Positions 35,257 through 43,558 of a stretch of 64,000 nt of DNA are shown piece by piece. The number at the start of each line of letters is the position of its first letter. Within the stretch, counting starts at the first letter, position 1. Below the pieces are notes generated by a model, which did no database searches, had not been told where the DNA came from, and was given only the letters and a program-made list of their open reading frames with translations. The translations under genes were made by a program, and so were the position numbers. The DNA is from Clavibacter phaseoli. Lineage in GTDB: Bacteria > Actinomycetota > Actinomycetes > Actinomycetales > Microbacteriaceae. Location of the stretch: assembly GCF_021922925.1 (NCBI RefSeq), contig NZ_CP040786.1:1488001-1552000 (forward strand), in the 5' to 3' direction.

Positions 35257-35940
35257 ATGAGCACCGATCGCCGCCCCTCCCGCATCCCCCGCCTGCTCGC
35301 CCCGCTCGCCCTCGCCGCCGCCCTCGCGCTGGCCGGCTGCACGGACGCGGGCGGCGGATCCGCGACCGCGCCCCCGGCCGACCAGCCCGCCAGCGTCGCC
35401 CCCACGGGCACCCCGACCGCGACGCCCGCGGCCTCCCCCACCGCCGCCGCGTCCGACGGGGCGACCGGCGACCCGGCCGCCTCCGGGGACGCCGCGCGCT
35501 GCGCGGTCGACGCGCTCACCGGATCCATCGCCCCGGCGTCCGGGCCCGGCGGCGACCCGGGCGAGGGCACGGGGATGAGCCAGCAGCGCGTGACCGTCGT
35601 GCTCACCAACTGGTCCGCGTCGCCGTGCACGCTGCAGGGCTGGCCGGGCGTCTCCTTCGTCGGGGACGGGGACGGCACCCAGCTCGGCCTCCCCGCCACG
35701 CTCGACCGCGGCACGGACCACCCCACCGTCACCCTGGAGCCGGGCGCGTCGGCCCAGGCGCCGCTGCACTACACCGACGGGCAGGTCTACCCCGACGCGG
35801 AATGCGGGCTGACCCCGGCCGACGGCCTGCGCGTGTACCCGCCCGGATCCACCGCGTCGCTCTTCGTCGCCTGGCCGGAGCCCGCCTGCTCGACGAGCGA
35901 CCACGCGCTGCTCGAGGTGGGCGGGTTCGTGGCGTCCTGA
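35257..35940 (+). CDS. DUF4232 domain lipoprotein
   Basis: Exported lipoprotein of 227 residues. The signal LLAPLALAAALALAGCTDAG has a good lipobox (LAGC, lipidated Cys near residue 29). A Thr/Ala/Pro-rich linker of 45 residues follows. The DUF4232 domain starts ARCAVDALTGSI, includes VVLTNWSASPCTLQGWPGVSFVG and ends with a Cys pair (AECGL, PACSTS). Such domains are common in actinobacterial surface lipoproteins; function is unknown. The ATG at 35257 was preferred to a GTG at 35254 because TAGACC lies 6 nt upstream. Confidence 0.85.
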   Translation: MSTDRRPSRIPRLLAPLALAAALALAGCTDAGGGSATAPPADQPASVAPTGTPTATPAASPTAAASDGATGDPAASGDAARCAVDALTGSIAPASGPGGDPGEGTGMSQQRVTVVLTNWSASPCTLQGWPGVSFVGDGDGTQLGLPATLDRGTDHPTVTLEPGASAQAPLHYTDGQVYPDAECGLTPADGLRVYPPGSTASLFVAWPEPACSTSDHALLEVGGFVAS

Positions 35941-35965
35941 CCCGTGGCGCCGGGTGGCGGGCGGC

Positions 35966-36640
35966 TCAGCCGCGCGCGGGTCCGGTCACGGGCGGCAGCA
36001 GACCGAGCTCCATCGCGAGCGTGACCGCGCGGGTCCGGTCGCCGACGCCGAGCTTCTCGAACACGTGCAGCAGGTGCGTCTTCACGGTCGCGGGCGTCAC
36101 ATGCAGCTCGAGGGCGATGCGGGCGTTGGTGCGGCCGGCGGCCACGAGCGCGAGCACCTCGGTCTCGCGCGGGCTGAGCGTCGGCGTCGGCGTCGCGGGC
36201 TCGGCGGCGGGACGCGCCACCTGGCGGACCAGCGCGGCGGCGATCGCGGGGGCGAGGGCGACGTCGCCGCGGGCCACCGCGCGGACGCCCGCGAGGATCT
36301 CCTCCTCCGGCGCCGCCTTCAGCAGGTAGCCGCTCGCGCCGGCCTCGATGGCGGTGAGGATGCTCGCGTCGGTCTCGTAGGTGGTCAGCACGAGGACGCG
36401 CACGTCCGGCGCCTCCTCGCGGATGCGGGCGGTCGCGCCGACCCCGTCGAGACCGGGCATGCGGAGGTCCATGAGGACGACGTCAGGGCGCTCCGCGCGG
36501 GCGAGGGCGACCGCCGCCTCGCCGTCGGCCGCCTGGCCGACGACGTCGATGTCGTCGGCGGACGCGAGGAGCGCGGCGAGGCCGGCGCGGACGACGGGGT
36601 GGTCGTCGACGACGGCGACGCGGACGGGCGGGGGCGTCAT
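35966..36640 (-). CDS. NarL/LuxR-type response regulator
   Basis: Response regulator of 224 residues. The receiver domain has VAVVDDHPVVRAGL, phosphorylated Asp58 (LMDLRMPGLDG), VLTTYE and YLLKAAPEEE. The LuxR helix-turn-helix is LSPRETEVLALVAAGRTN with VTPATVKTHLLHVFEKLGV. Its ATG overlaps the kinase stop (ATGA). It is last in the ABC/kinase/regulator operon, the same order as the operon at 1441-5247. It probably controls expression of its own exporter. Confidence 0.93.
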   Translation of the reverse strand: MTPPPVRVAVVDDHPVVRAGLAALLASADDIDVVGQAADGEAAVALARAERPDVVLMDLRMPGLDGVGATARIREEAPDVRVLVLTTYETDASILTAIEAGASGYLLKAAPEEEILAGVRAVARGDVALAPAIAAALVRQVARPAAEPATPTPTLSPRETEVLALVAAGRTNARIALELHVTPATVKTHLLHVFEKLGVGDRTRAVTLAMELGLLPPVTGPARG

Positions 36641-37881
36641 GCGCGGGCCCGGGCGGGGGTCGCGGTGGCCGGTGACGGCTCGACGTCGCGCGGATCGGCG
36701 GGCGCCGCGTGCGCCGGGATCCGCGCCGTGAGCCGCGTGCCGCCGGTGCCGCTCGCGACGTCGAGGCGCCCGCCGGCCGAGGCGAGCCGGCGGCGCATGC
36801 CGTCGAGCCCGTACCCGCCGGACGCGCGCGCGGGGTCGAACCCGCGGCCGTCGTCGCGGACCGCGAGCACCACGTCCGCGCCGTCGCGCCCGAGGACCAC
36901 CTCCACGGCGGACGCGCCCGCGTGGCGCCGCACGTTCGCGAGGCCCTCCTGCGCGCAGCGGAGGAGGACGACCTCGGCGTCGCGGTCGACGGATCCGACG
37001 CCCGCGTCCGCCCGCACCGCGACCGGGGTGCCGGTCTCGCGGGACAGGCGCGCGCCGAGCCGGGCCAGGGCCTGGCCCAGGCCGTCCGTCAGCTCGACGG
37101 GCGCGGTGGCGGCGACGATCGCGCGGGTCTGCGTGAGCGCGTCGCGCGCTCCCTCCTCCAGCTCGGCCAGGGTCGCGTCCGTCGCCGACGCCTGGCCGCC
37201 GCGGAGCTCCCGCCGACCGCGCTGGGCGAGCAGCACGAGGCCGGTGAGGTCCTGCGCGACCGTGTCGTGGATGTCGGCCGACAGGCGCTCCCGCTCGCGG
37301 GCCGCCCCCGCCTCGCGGCCGAGCGCCTCGACCTGCGCCTGCGCCGCGCGCAGCCCCTCCAGGAGCTGCAGGCGCTCGCGGCTGAGGTCGGCGATGCGCG
37401 TGATCCACAGCCCGAGCGCGACGCTCCCGCCGAGGCTGAGCCCCTGCGACACCGCCATGGTCGGGAGCGCGCCCGGCAGGTCCCCGAAGCCGACCACGAA
37501 GCCCACGGCGATGGATCCGGTGAGCACGAGGGTCCCGATGACGGCGTCGCGCACCCGGTCGAGGAGCAGCCAGACGAGCGGGCACAGCACGCACTGCACG
37601 ATCGCGAACGACGACAGGCTCGCGACGCCCCAGGTCGCGGCCGGGATGACGAGCGCGAGGAAGACGACGGCCGACGGCTCCGGCGGGAGCCGGGCCTCCG
37701 TGGCCGCCGCCGCCGCGGAGGCCTCGAGCGCCCGACGGCCGATCACGAGGTAGAGGGCGGTCATCGTCGCGATCGCGCCCCACGCGCCCCATCCGGCGTC
37801 GCTGCCCGTGCCGAGGGTGAGCAGGACCAGCAGCGCCATCGTCACCGCGTAGGCGATGTGGACGGTGCGGACCGGGATCAT
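36637..37881 (-). CDS. Sensor histidine kinase (HisKA_3)
   Basis: NarL-partner kinase of 414 residues with about six hydrophobic segments in residues 5-160, then a coiled coil (LQLLEGLRAAQAQVEALGRE). The phosphoacceptor motif is LSADIHDTVAQDLTGL with His205. The ATPase part shows LLRCAQEGLANVRRHAGA and DDGRGFDP with GGYGLDGMRRRL. The ATG at 37881 has AGGGG almost touching it. An in-frame GTG at 37917, 4 nt after the permease stop, is a real alternative and would add 12 residues. It is coupled to the regulator downstream. Confidence 0.9.
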   Translation of the reverse strand: MIPVRTVHIAYAVTMALLVLLTLGTGSDAGWGAWGAIATMTALYLVIGRRALEASAAAAATEARLPPEPSAVVFLALVIPAATWGVASLSSFAIVQCVLCPLVWLLLDRVRDAVIGTLVLTGSIAVGFVVGFGDLPGALPTMAVSQGLSLGGSVALGLWITRIADLSRERLQLLEGLRAAQAQVEALGREAGAARERERLSADIHDTVAQDLTGLVLLAQRGRRELRGGQASATDATLAELEEGARDALTQTRAIVAATAPVELTDGLGQALARLGARLSRETGTPVAVRADAGVGSVDRDAEVVLLRCAQEGLANVRRHAGASAVEVVLGRDGADVVLAVRDDGRGFDPARASGGYGLDGMRRRLASAGGRLDVASGTGGTRLTARIPAHAAPADPRDVEPSPATATPARARA

Positions 37882-37920
37882 CCCCTGAGCCTGCCATCCC
37901 CTCCGACCGTCGCGCACCGC

Positions 37921-38784
37921 TCAGGAGTCCCGGCGGATCCAGCGGAAGGTGGCGACCGCGGCGATCGTGCCGCCCACCAGCCAGATGGCGAGGACGACCG
38001 CCACGCCCGGGAGGTCCCACGTGCCGCCGCGCTCGGACGCCGCGAGCGCGTCCGGCAGGAAGACGGCGCGCATGCCCTGCGCCATCCACTTCAGCGGCAG
38101 GAAGGAGGCGACGTCCTGCAGCCAGCTCGGCAGCATCGTGAAGGTGAGGTACACGCCGCTGATGAACTGCAGCACGAGCACGATCGGCGTGATGACGGCC
38201 GTGGCCGAGGCGCCGGAGCGCGGGATGCGGCTGAGCGCGATGCCGAGCACGGCCGACGACGTGATCCCGAGCGCGTAGACCCACGCGAACGTGGCCCACC
38301 GGCCGGGGTCGGTGGGCAGCTCCACCCCGAACGCGAACCGGGCGACGAGCAGCAGCACTACCATCTGCAGGAGCGAGGTCACGATGACCTGCCCGCCCTT
38401 GCCGAGGAAGTACGAGAGCACGGGCAGCGGGGATCCGGCGAGTCGCTTGAGCGTGCCGTCGCTGCGCTCCATCGCGATGTCGACCGCGAGGTTCTGCACG
38501 CCCGAGAGGAGGATGCCCGCCGCGATCATGCCCGGCAGGTAGTAGGCCGCCGCGCTCACGCCGCCGGAGCCGTCGGGCGCCGTGCCGAGGTTCCCGGACG
38601 AGCCGAAGGCCACCGAGAAGATCGACAGCATGATGACCGGGAACAGGAACGTGAAGATGATCGTGTCGGTCTGGCGGAAGTAGCGGCGCACCTCGTAGCG
38701 GACGCGGTGGATCCCGAGCGGGAGGACGCCGGGCAGGGCCGGGGCGCGGTCCGCGGCGGGACGCGCGGGGCGGACGGCGGTCAT
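37921..38784 (-). CDS. ABC-2 type transporter permease
   Basis: Permease of 287 residues. After a 30-residue cytoplasmic start, YFRQTDTIIFTFLFPVIML begins the first of six helices. MERSDGTLKRLAGSPLPVLSYFLGK is the conserved coupling loop of ABC-2 exporters of the DrrB/NodJ kind. LQFISGVYLTFTMLPSWLQDVASFLPLKWMAQGMR is the typical late segment. It overlaps the ATPase stop by 4 bp. With the ATPase it should form a drug- or lipid-type exporter. Confidence 0.92.
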   Translation of the reverse strand: MTAVRPARPAADRAPALPGVLPLGIHRVRYEVRRYFRQTDTIIFTFLFPVIMLSIFSVAFGSSGNLGTAPDGSGGVSAAAYYLPGMIAAGILLSGVQNLAVDIAMERSDGTLKRLAGSPLPVLSYFLGKGGQVIVTSLLQMVVLLLVARFAFGVELPTDPGRWATFAWVYALGITSSAVLGIALSRIPRSGASATAVITPIVLVLQFISGVYLTFTMLPSWLQDVASFLPLKWMAQGMRAVFLPDALAASERGGTWDLPGVAVVLAIWLVGGTIAAVATFRWIRRDS

Positions 38785-39716
38785 GCCGCCACCTCCTCGG
38801 CGGAGGCCGCGGCGGCGGGGGTCGCGGCAGGGGCGTCGGCCCCGGACGGGTCCGGGGCGCCCGCCTCCGCGAGCAGCCCGAGGTACACGTCCTCGAGGCT
38901 CGGCCGGACGATGCGCAGGTCGCGCGGCTCGCCGCCGGGCGTCGCCGCCGAGAGACGCGACACGAACGCGCCGGGCGTCCGGGTGCGCTCGTCGTGGGAT
39001 CCGTCGTCGTCGCGCCAGAGCACCCGCGGGATCCGCGCCTCCTCTCCCCCGATCTCGTCGAGCCGGCCGATCGCCACCAGGCGCCCGCCCGCGATCACCG
39101 CGGCCCGGTCGCCGAGCTGCGCCGCCTCGTCGAGGTAGTGCGTCGTGAGGAGGATGGTCGTGCCCTCCGCCTTGAGCTCGCGGATGAGGTCCCAGAACCG
39201 GTGCCGGGCCTCGGGGTCGAAGCCCGTGGTCGGCTCGTCGAGGAACAGCAGCTCGGGGCGTCCGATGATCCCGAGGGCCACGTCCACCCGCCGCCGCTGG
39301 CCGCCCGAGAGCGCGCGCAGCAGCGTGCCGGCCTTCTCGGTGAGGCCCACCGCCTCGATGGTCGCGTCGACGTCGCGCGGCCGCGGGTACATCGCGGCGA
39401 AGTGCGCGACCTGCTCGCGGACCGTCATCGCGCCGCTCTCGGAGCTCGACTGGAGCACCATGCCGATGCGGGCGCGCCAGGCGCGGCCGCCGGTCGCGGG
39501 GTCCACGCCGAGCACGGTCGCGGATCCGCCCGAGCGGAGCCGGTACCCCTCGAGGATCTCGATGGTCGTCGACTTGCCGGCGCCGTTCGGGCCGAGGAGC
39601 GCGAACGTCTCGCCGCGGTGTATGTCGAAGGTGACGCCCCGGAGGGCGGTGGTCGTGCCGTAGGTCTTCTCGAGGTCGCGCACGCTGACGTGCTCCTCGA
39701 CGGCTGCTGTGGTCAT
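38781..39716 (-). CDS. ABC transporter ATP-binding protein (DrrA-like)
   Basis: ATPase of 311 residues for the downstream permease. Walker A GPNGAGKST is at 42-50, the signature LSGGQRRRVDVALG and Walker B LLFLDEPTTGFDPEA. The Q loop (GMVLQSSSESGAMTVREQ) and H loop (TTHYLDEA) are intact. The C-terminal 80 residues end in an Ala/Pro-rich tail. The ATG at 39716 follows CACGCT by 6 nt, so a leaderless start replaces a longer frame beginning at 39776. It is the first gene of a four-gene ABC/two-component operon. Confidence 0.93.
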   Translation of the reverse strand: MTTAAVEEHVSVRDLEKTYGTTTALRGVTFDIHRGETFALLGPNGAGKSTTIEILEGYRLRSGGSATVLGVDPATGGRAWRARIGMVLQSSSESGAMTVREQVAHFAAMYPRPRDVDATIEAVGLTEKAGTLLRALSGGQRRRVDVALGIIGRPELLFLDEPTTGFDPEARHRFWDLIRELKAEGTTILLTTHYLDEAAQLGDRAAVIAGGRLVAIGRLDEIGGEEARIPRVLWRDDDGSHDERTRTPGAFVSRLSAATPGGEPRDLRIVRPSLEDVYLGLLAEAGAPDPSGADAPAATPAAAASAEEVAA

Positions 39717-39728
39717 GGATCCAGCGTG
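39717..39728 (-). promoter_or_regulatory. Leaderless -10 element of the second ABC/two-component operon
   Basis: On the minus strand CACGCT (plus 39723-39728) lies 6 nt before the ATG at 39716. Confidence 0.45.
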
Positions 39729-39833
39729 GCGGTCGGCGGGCGAGAGCGGAACGGCCGAGCGGTCGATCCACGGCATCGGCCGATCGGTGGATGCGGGCGC
39801 GCGGCCGCGGTGGCGGGCCGATCACCTGGCGGG

Positions 39834-39845
39834 CAGGCTGGATCC
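39834..39845 (+). promoter_or_regulatory. Leaderless -10 element of the DUF418 gene
   Basis: CAGGCT at 39834-39839 lies 6 nt before the GTG at 39846. The opposing ABC operon starts 130 bp away. Confidence 0.45.
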
Positions 39846-41084
39846 GTGACCCCGCTCCCCGCATCCCCCGCGCCCGTCCCCTCCGCCGGCCCGACGTCCG
39901 CGGCGGAGCGCAGCCTCGCGCCCGACCTCCTCCGCGGGATCGCGCTGCTCGGCATCGCGCTCGCCAACTCCGTCTACTTCATCGCCGGCCGCCCGACGGG
40001 TCCGCTCGGCCGCCCGTCGGACGGCACCGCGCTCGACCACGTCGCCGACGCGCTCGTGGGCACGCTCGTCGACAACCGCGCGTTCCCGCTGTTCACGATG
40101 CTGTTCGCGTACGGGTTCGCGGTGATCCTGCGCCGCCAGGCGGCCGCGGGCGTCGACGGACCGCGCGCGCAGCGGCTGCTCCTCCGCCGCAGCCTGTGGT
40201 TGATGGTCTTCGGGGCGCTGCACGTGGTGCTGCTGTTCGAGGGCGACATCCTGCTGTCGTACGGGATCCTCGGGCTCGCCCTCGCGGCCACGTACCGCGC
40301 GAGCGACCGCGCGTTCCGCGTGCTCGTGTGGGCGCCCGCGATCGTGTTCCTCGTGGTGGCGGGGGCGGACGGCCTCACGGGCGACGACGGATCCGGATCC
40401 CTCCTCGGCGGCGACGGCACCTTCCTCGGCGACCTCGCGAGCCGGGCGGTCGCGCTCACGGCGCTCGTCGTCGCGACGCCCGTGACGGTCGGGGCGCTCG
40501 TGCCGCTGGCCGCGATCGGGATCCTGCTCGGCCGCCGCCGGGTGCTCGAGGACCCGGCCGCGCACGTGCCGCTGCTGCGCCGGCTGGCGCTCGTGGGGAT
40601 GCCCGTCAGCGTGCTCGGCGCCCTCCCGCTCGTGCTCGCGACGGTCGGCGCGATCGACGCGGATCCCGTGGCGCTCTACCTGCTCGGCGTGCTGCACGGC
40701 GCGACCGGTGTCGGCGGTGCGCTCGGCCTGCTCGGCCTCGTGGGCTGGGCGGTCGCGGCGCGGGCCCGCCTCGGGGATCCCGCGCCCGGACCTGTGCTCC
40801 GCGCGCTCGTCGCCGTGGGCCGCCGCTCGATGACGTGCTACCTGCTCCAGTCGGCGCTGTTCGCGATCCTGCTGGAGCCGTGGTCGCTCGCCCTCGGCGT
40901 CGGCGCGGGCACGGCGCGCATCGCGCTGATCGCGATCGGCGTGTGGCTCGTCACGGTCGCGGTGGCCGTGGCGCTCGAGCGCGCCGGCCGGGCGGGTCCC
41001 GCCGAGTGGGCCATCCGCCGCCTGGCGTACGGGCGCCCGGCCGCGGGACCCGCGGCGCCCGCGCAGCCGGTCAGCGCGGGATGA
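39846..41084 (+). CDS. DUF418 domain membrane protein
   Basis: Membrane protein of 412 residues with about nine to ten helices. It begins RSLAPDLLRGIALLGIALANSVYF, and the C-terminal half carries RRSMTCYLLQSALFAILL, the region that defines DUF418 (YeiB-like) proteins. The N-terminal half resembles the heparan-alpha-glucosaminide acyltransferase-like fold often found in this group. An acyl-transfer role is possible but unproven. The GTG start follows a leaderless -10. Its last 14 bp overlap the 3' end of the convergent SDR gene. Confidence 0.85.
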   Translation: MTPLPASPAPVPSAGPTSAAERSLAPDLLRGIALLGIALANSVYFIAGRPTGPLGRPSDGTALDHVADALVGTLVDNRAFPLFTMLFAYGFAVILRRQAAAGVDGPRAQRLLLRRSLWLMVFGALHVVLLFEGDILLSYGILGLALAATYRASDRAFRVLVWAPAIVFLVVAGADGLTGDDGSGSLLGGDGTFLGDLASRAVALTALVVATPVTVGALVPLAAIGILLGRRRVLEDPAAHVPLLRRLALVGMPVSVLGALPLVLATVGAIDADPVALYLLGVLHGATGVGGALGLLGLVGWAVAARARLGDPAPGPVLRALVAVGRRSMTCYLLQSALFAILLEPWSLALGVGAGTARIALIAIGVWLVTVAVAVALERAGRAGPAEWAIRRLAYGRPAAGPAAPAQPVSAG

Positions 41085-42201
41085 GCTCCTCCGCGCGGTA
41101 GCGCTCGAACAGCCCGAGGAAGCTGTCGAGGGTGCGGTGGTGCGTGTGGAACCCGGCGAGCCGGCTCTTGCTGATGTCGGTGACGACCTCGATGTCCCGG
41201 CCGAGGTCGGCGTCGGTGTGCCACCAGGAGGCGATGCGGTTCAGATCGGACTCGGCGAGACCGGCCTCGCGCGCGATGCGCGCCCAGTCGTCCTCGTAGC
41301 CGGCCATCTGCTGCTCGAGCGGACGCGGCGCGTCCTGGAACCCGACGGGCTCGACGCCGAAGAAGACGGCGAGGCGCGGCCACATCCAGCGCCAGCGGAA
41401 GACGTCGCCGTTGACGACGTTGAACGCCTCGTCGCGGCCCGCCTCGGCGGTGGACGCCCACACCATCTGGTCGGCGAGGACGGTCGCGTCGGTGACGTCC
41501 GTGAGACCGTTCCACTGGGTCTCGCTGCCCGGGAAGACGAACGGCAGGCCGAGGTCGCGGCAGAGGGATCCGTAGACCGCGAGGGTCAGGCCCATGTTCA
41601 TCTGGTTGCCGACCGCGTGCCCGATGACGGTGTGCGAGCGGTGCACCGACCACGTGAAGCCCTGGCGCGCGGCGGCGGCGAAGAGCTCGTCCTCCTGCGC
41701 GTAGTAGAAGTTGGGGGCGTCGAGGCGCTCCTCCTCCTCGTGGAAGGGGGTGTCGGGCATGTTGCCCTGGCCGTACGCCTCGAACGGGCCGAGGTAGTGC
41801 TTGAGGCCGGTGACGAGCGCGGCGTGCTCGACGGGCGCGCCGTCGAGGGCGGCGAGCAGGTCGCGCACCATGCCGCCGTTGACGTCGATGTTCTCCTGCT
41901 CGGTGGCCTGGCGCGACCACGCCGTGAAGAACACGTGCGTGGGCTTCTCGGGCGCGAGGACGCGGCGGAGGTCGTCGGCGGAGCGCAGGTCGGCGCTGAT
42001 CCAGCGGACGCCCGGGCGGTCGGCCCCGGCGCGGCGGCTGAGGGCGAGCACGTCCCAGCCCTCGGCGGTGAGCTGGTCGACCAGCGCCGATCCGCTGATG
42101 CCGGTCGCGCCGACGACGAGGGCCGTGCGGCCGGTGCCGTCGGAGCGGGGGGATGCGGCGGGGGCGGACGTGCGGACGGGGGTCTCTCGGTTCTCGGTCA
42201 T
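41071..42201 (-). CDS. SDR family oxidoreductase, PRISE-like (progesterone 5-beta-reductase/iridoid synthase type)
   Basis: Atypical extended short-chain dehydrogenase of 376 residues. TALVVGATGISGSALVDQL is the nucleotide loop. VFFTAWSRQATEQENIDVNGGM, LVTGLKHYLGPFEAYG (catalytic Lys) and NFYYAQEDELF (catalytic Tyr) match the PRISE family, where K and Y sit in unusual positions. WSVHRSHTVIGHAVGNQMNMG and FPGSETQWNGLTDVTDA are further family blocks. Members reduce activated C=C bonds of enones. The natural substrate in bacteria is not known. Convergent overlap with the DUF418 gene is 14 bp. Confidence 0.87.
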   Translation of the reverse strand: MTENRETPVRTSAPAASPRSDGTGRTALVVGATGISGSALVDQLTAEGWDVLALSRRAGADRPGVRWISADLRSADDLRRVLAPEKPTHVFFTAWSRQATEQENIDVNGGMVRDLLAALDGAPVEHAALVTGLKHYLGPFEAYGQGNMPDTPFHEEEERLDAPNFYYAQEDELFAAAARQGFTWSVHRSHTVIGHAVGNQMNMGLTLAVYGSLCRDLGLPFVFPGSETQWNGLTDVTDATVLADQMVWASTAEAGRDEAFNVVNGDVFRWRWMWPRLAVFFGVEPVGFQDAPRPLEQQMAGYEDDWARIAREAGLAESDLNRIASWWHTDADLGRDIEVVTDISKSRLAGFHTHHRTLDSFLGLFERYRAEELIPR

Positions 42202-42266
42202 CCCCTGCCCCAACGACGAGGAGCCGCCGGGGCATTCCGGGCGGCTCCTCGCGGGCGTGTCGGGGA

Positions 42267-42536
42267 TCAGGCGGGGTGCGGCCCGTCGACCTCCGCGTCG
42301 GCCTCGCCGTCGACGCCGTCGCGGCCGGTGGAGGTCGCCTGCGTCGCCGCGGGATCGGCGGGCTCCTCGGCGAGCCCGGCGTCCGCGGTGCGGCGGTCGA
42401 GGTCGGCGGCCATGGCCTCGGATCCGCTGTCGCGGTGGTCGTAGGCGACCTGCTCGGCGAGCCCGGCGCGCTTCTCGTCCGCGGTGGCCTCGCCGGCGCC
42501 GTCCATGATGGGCTGGTCCTGCTCGTGGGTGCTCAT
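42267..42536 (-). CDS. Small acidic hypothetical protein
   Basis: Protein of 89 residues with no recognisable family. It is hydrophilic and acidic (STHEQDQPIMDGAGEATADE, then LDRRTADAGLAEEPAD), without transmembrane segments or cysteine, and is likely disordered. The gene is supported by a perfect TACCGT -10-like hexamer exactly 6 nt before the ATG. Confidence 0.65.
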   Translation of the reverse strand: MSTHEQDQPIMDGAGEATADEKRAGLAEQVAYDHRDSGSEAMAADLDRRTADAGLAEEPADPAATQATSTGRDGVDGEADAEVDGPHPA

Positions 42537-42548
42537 GGTCCGACGGTA
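42537..42548 (-). promoter_or_regulatory. Leaderless -10 element of the small acidic protein gene
   Basis: On the minus strand TACCGT (plus 42543-42548) lies 6 nt before the ATG at 42536. The same hexamer and spacing occur before the DEAD-box helicase gene at 62476. Confidence 0.55.
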
Positions 42549-42582
42549 CGCCGTCGGCGAGGGTGCGGGATCCGCGCGGCGC

Positions 42583-42611
42583 TTGCCGGCTCCCCCGGCA
42601 CCTGCCACGCT
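42583..42611 (+). promoter_or_regulatory. Sigma70-like promoter of the DUF1801-type gene
   Basis: TTGCCG (42583-42588) and CACGCT (42606-42611) are separated by 17 bp. The ATG at 42642 follows 30 bp later with GGGAG as ribosome site, so this transcript has a leader. Confidence 0.45.
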
Positions 42612-42641
42612 CCAGGCACACCACCACGCGAGGGAGCGGAC

Positions 42642-43082
42642 ATGACCGACAGCGGTTTCTCCAAGGACGAGCGCGACGCGATGAAGCAGCGCGCCCGCGA
42701 GCTGCGCGAGGAGGCGAAGGCGCAGAAGGCCGCCGACAAGCAGGCCGCCGCGCTGCAGGGCGTGCTCGACGCGTTCGCCGCGATGCCGCCCGAGGAGCGC
42801 GCGATCGCCGAGTGGCTGCACGGCATCGTGCTCGAGCACGCGCCCGACCTCGCGCCCAAGACCTGGTACGGCTTCCCGGCCTACGCGGACGCCGACGGCA
42901 AGCCGGTCGTGTTCTTCCAGCCGGGCTCGAAGTTCGGCACGCGGTACTCGACGCTCGGCTTCCAGGATCCGGCGCAGCTCGACGAGGGCACGATGTGGCC
43001 GACCTCCTACGCGCTGACCGCGGTGGATCCCGCGAACGAGGAGCGCGTTGCGGAGCTGGTGCGGCGGGCCGTCGGCGGCTGA
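42642..43082 (+). CDS. DUF1801-like protein
   Basis: Soluble protein of 146 residues. An N-terminal charged helix (KDERDAMKQRARELREEAKAQ) precedes the domain PPEERAIAEWLHGIVLEHAP, then TWYGFPAYADADGKPVVFFQPG and YSTLGFQDPAQLDEG. This is the pattern of DUF1801/YdhG-type proteins, sometimes called iron chaperones on thin evidence. GGGAG lies 7 nt before the ATG. The long charged helix is an addition to the minimal domain. Confidence 0.75.
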   Translation: MTDSGFSKDERDAMKQRARELREEAKAQKAADKQAAALQGVLDAFAAMPPEERAIAEWLHGIVLEHAPDLAPKTWYGFPAYADADGKPVVFFQPGSKFGTRYSTLGFQDPAQLDEGTMWPTSYALTAVDPANEERVAELVRRAVGG

Positions 43083-43104
43083 GCGGGCGGCGACGGGACT
43101 GCCG

Positions 43105-43458
43105 TCAGCTCGGCTCCCACAGCTCGATCCGGGAGCCCTCGGGATCCGTCACCCAGGAGAAGCGTCCGACGCCGGGCATGTCCTCGATGCCGGGCGCGAC
43201 CTCCGCGCCGGCCGCGGCGAGGCGCGCGACGAGGCCGTCCAGGTCGCTCACGCGGAGGTCCAGCATCAGCCGCTGCTCCGGCGCCCGCGACGGCGGCGCC
43301 GTGCGCGCCGCGGCCGCGACGACGGTGGGGCCGGCCTCCTGCTGCCACACGCCCTGCGCGTCGAGGTCGAGCCCGAGCACGTCCCGGTACCACGCGGTGA
43401 GCGCGACGGGGTCGTCCGCGCGGAAGAGCAGACCGCCGATGCCGAGGATGCGTCCCAT
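43105..43458 (-). CDS. VOC family (glyoxalase/bleomycin-resistance fold) protein
   Basis: Protein of 117 residues with two beta-alpha-beta-beta-beta modules. ILGIGGLLFRADDPVALTAWYRDVLGLDL opens it, and GRFSWVTDPEGSRIELWEPS closes it with the usual C-terminal metal-ligand Glu. It could be a glyoxalase, dioxygenase or binding protein. The ATG at 43458 is supported by CAGCAT 6 nt upstream; a longer frame from 43551 lacks such support. Confidence 0.87.
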   Translation of the reverse strand: MGRILGIGGLLFRADDPVALTAWYRDVLGLDLDAQGVWQQEAGPTVVAAAARTAPPSRAPEQRLMLDLRVSDLDGLVARLAAAGAEVAPGIEDMPGVGRFSWVTDPEGSRIELWEPS

Positions 43459-43470
43459 GCGCTCATGCTG
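43459..43470 (-). promoter_or_regulatory. Leaderless -10 element of the VOC gene
   Basis: On the minus strand CAGCAT (plus 43465-43470) lies 6 nt before the ATG at 43458. Confidence 0.4.
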
Positions 43471-43558
43471 GCTGCTGCGGATCCGCGGGGGAAGCCCCGG
43501 CGTCGACGCTGCGCCGGGCGGATCGCGCGTCGACGACCAGCTGAGGCCCACCCGCCGG

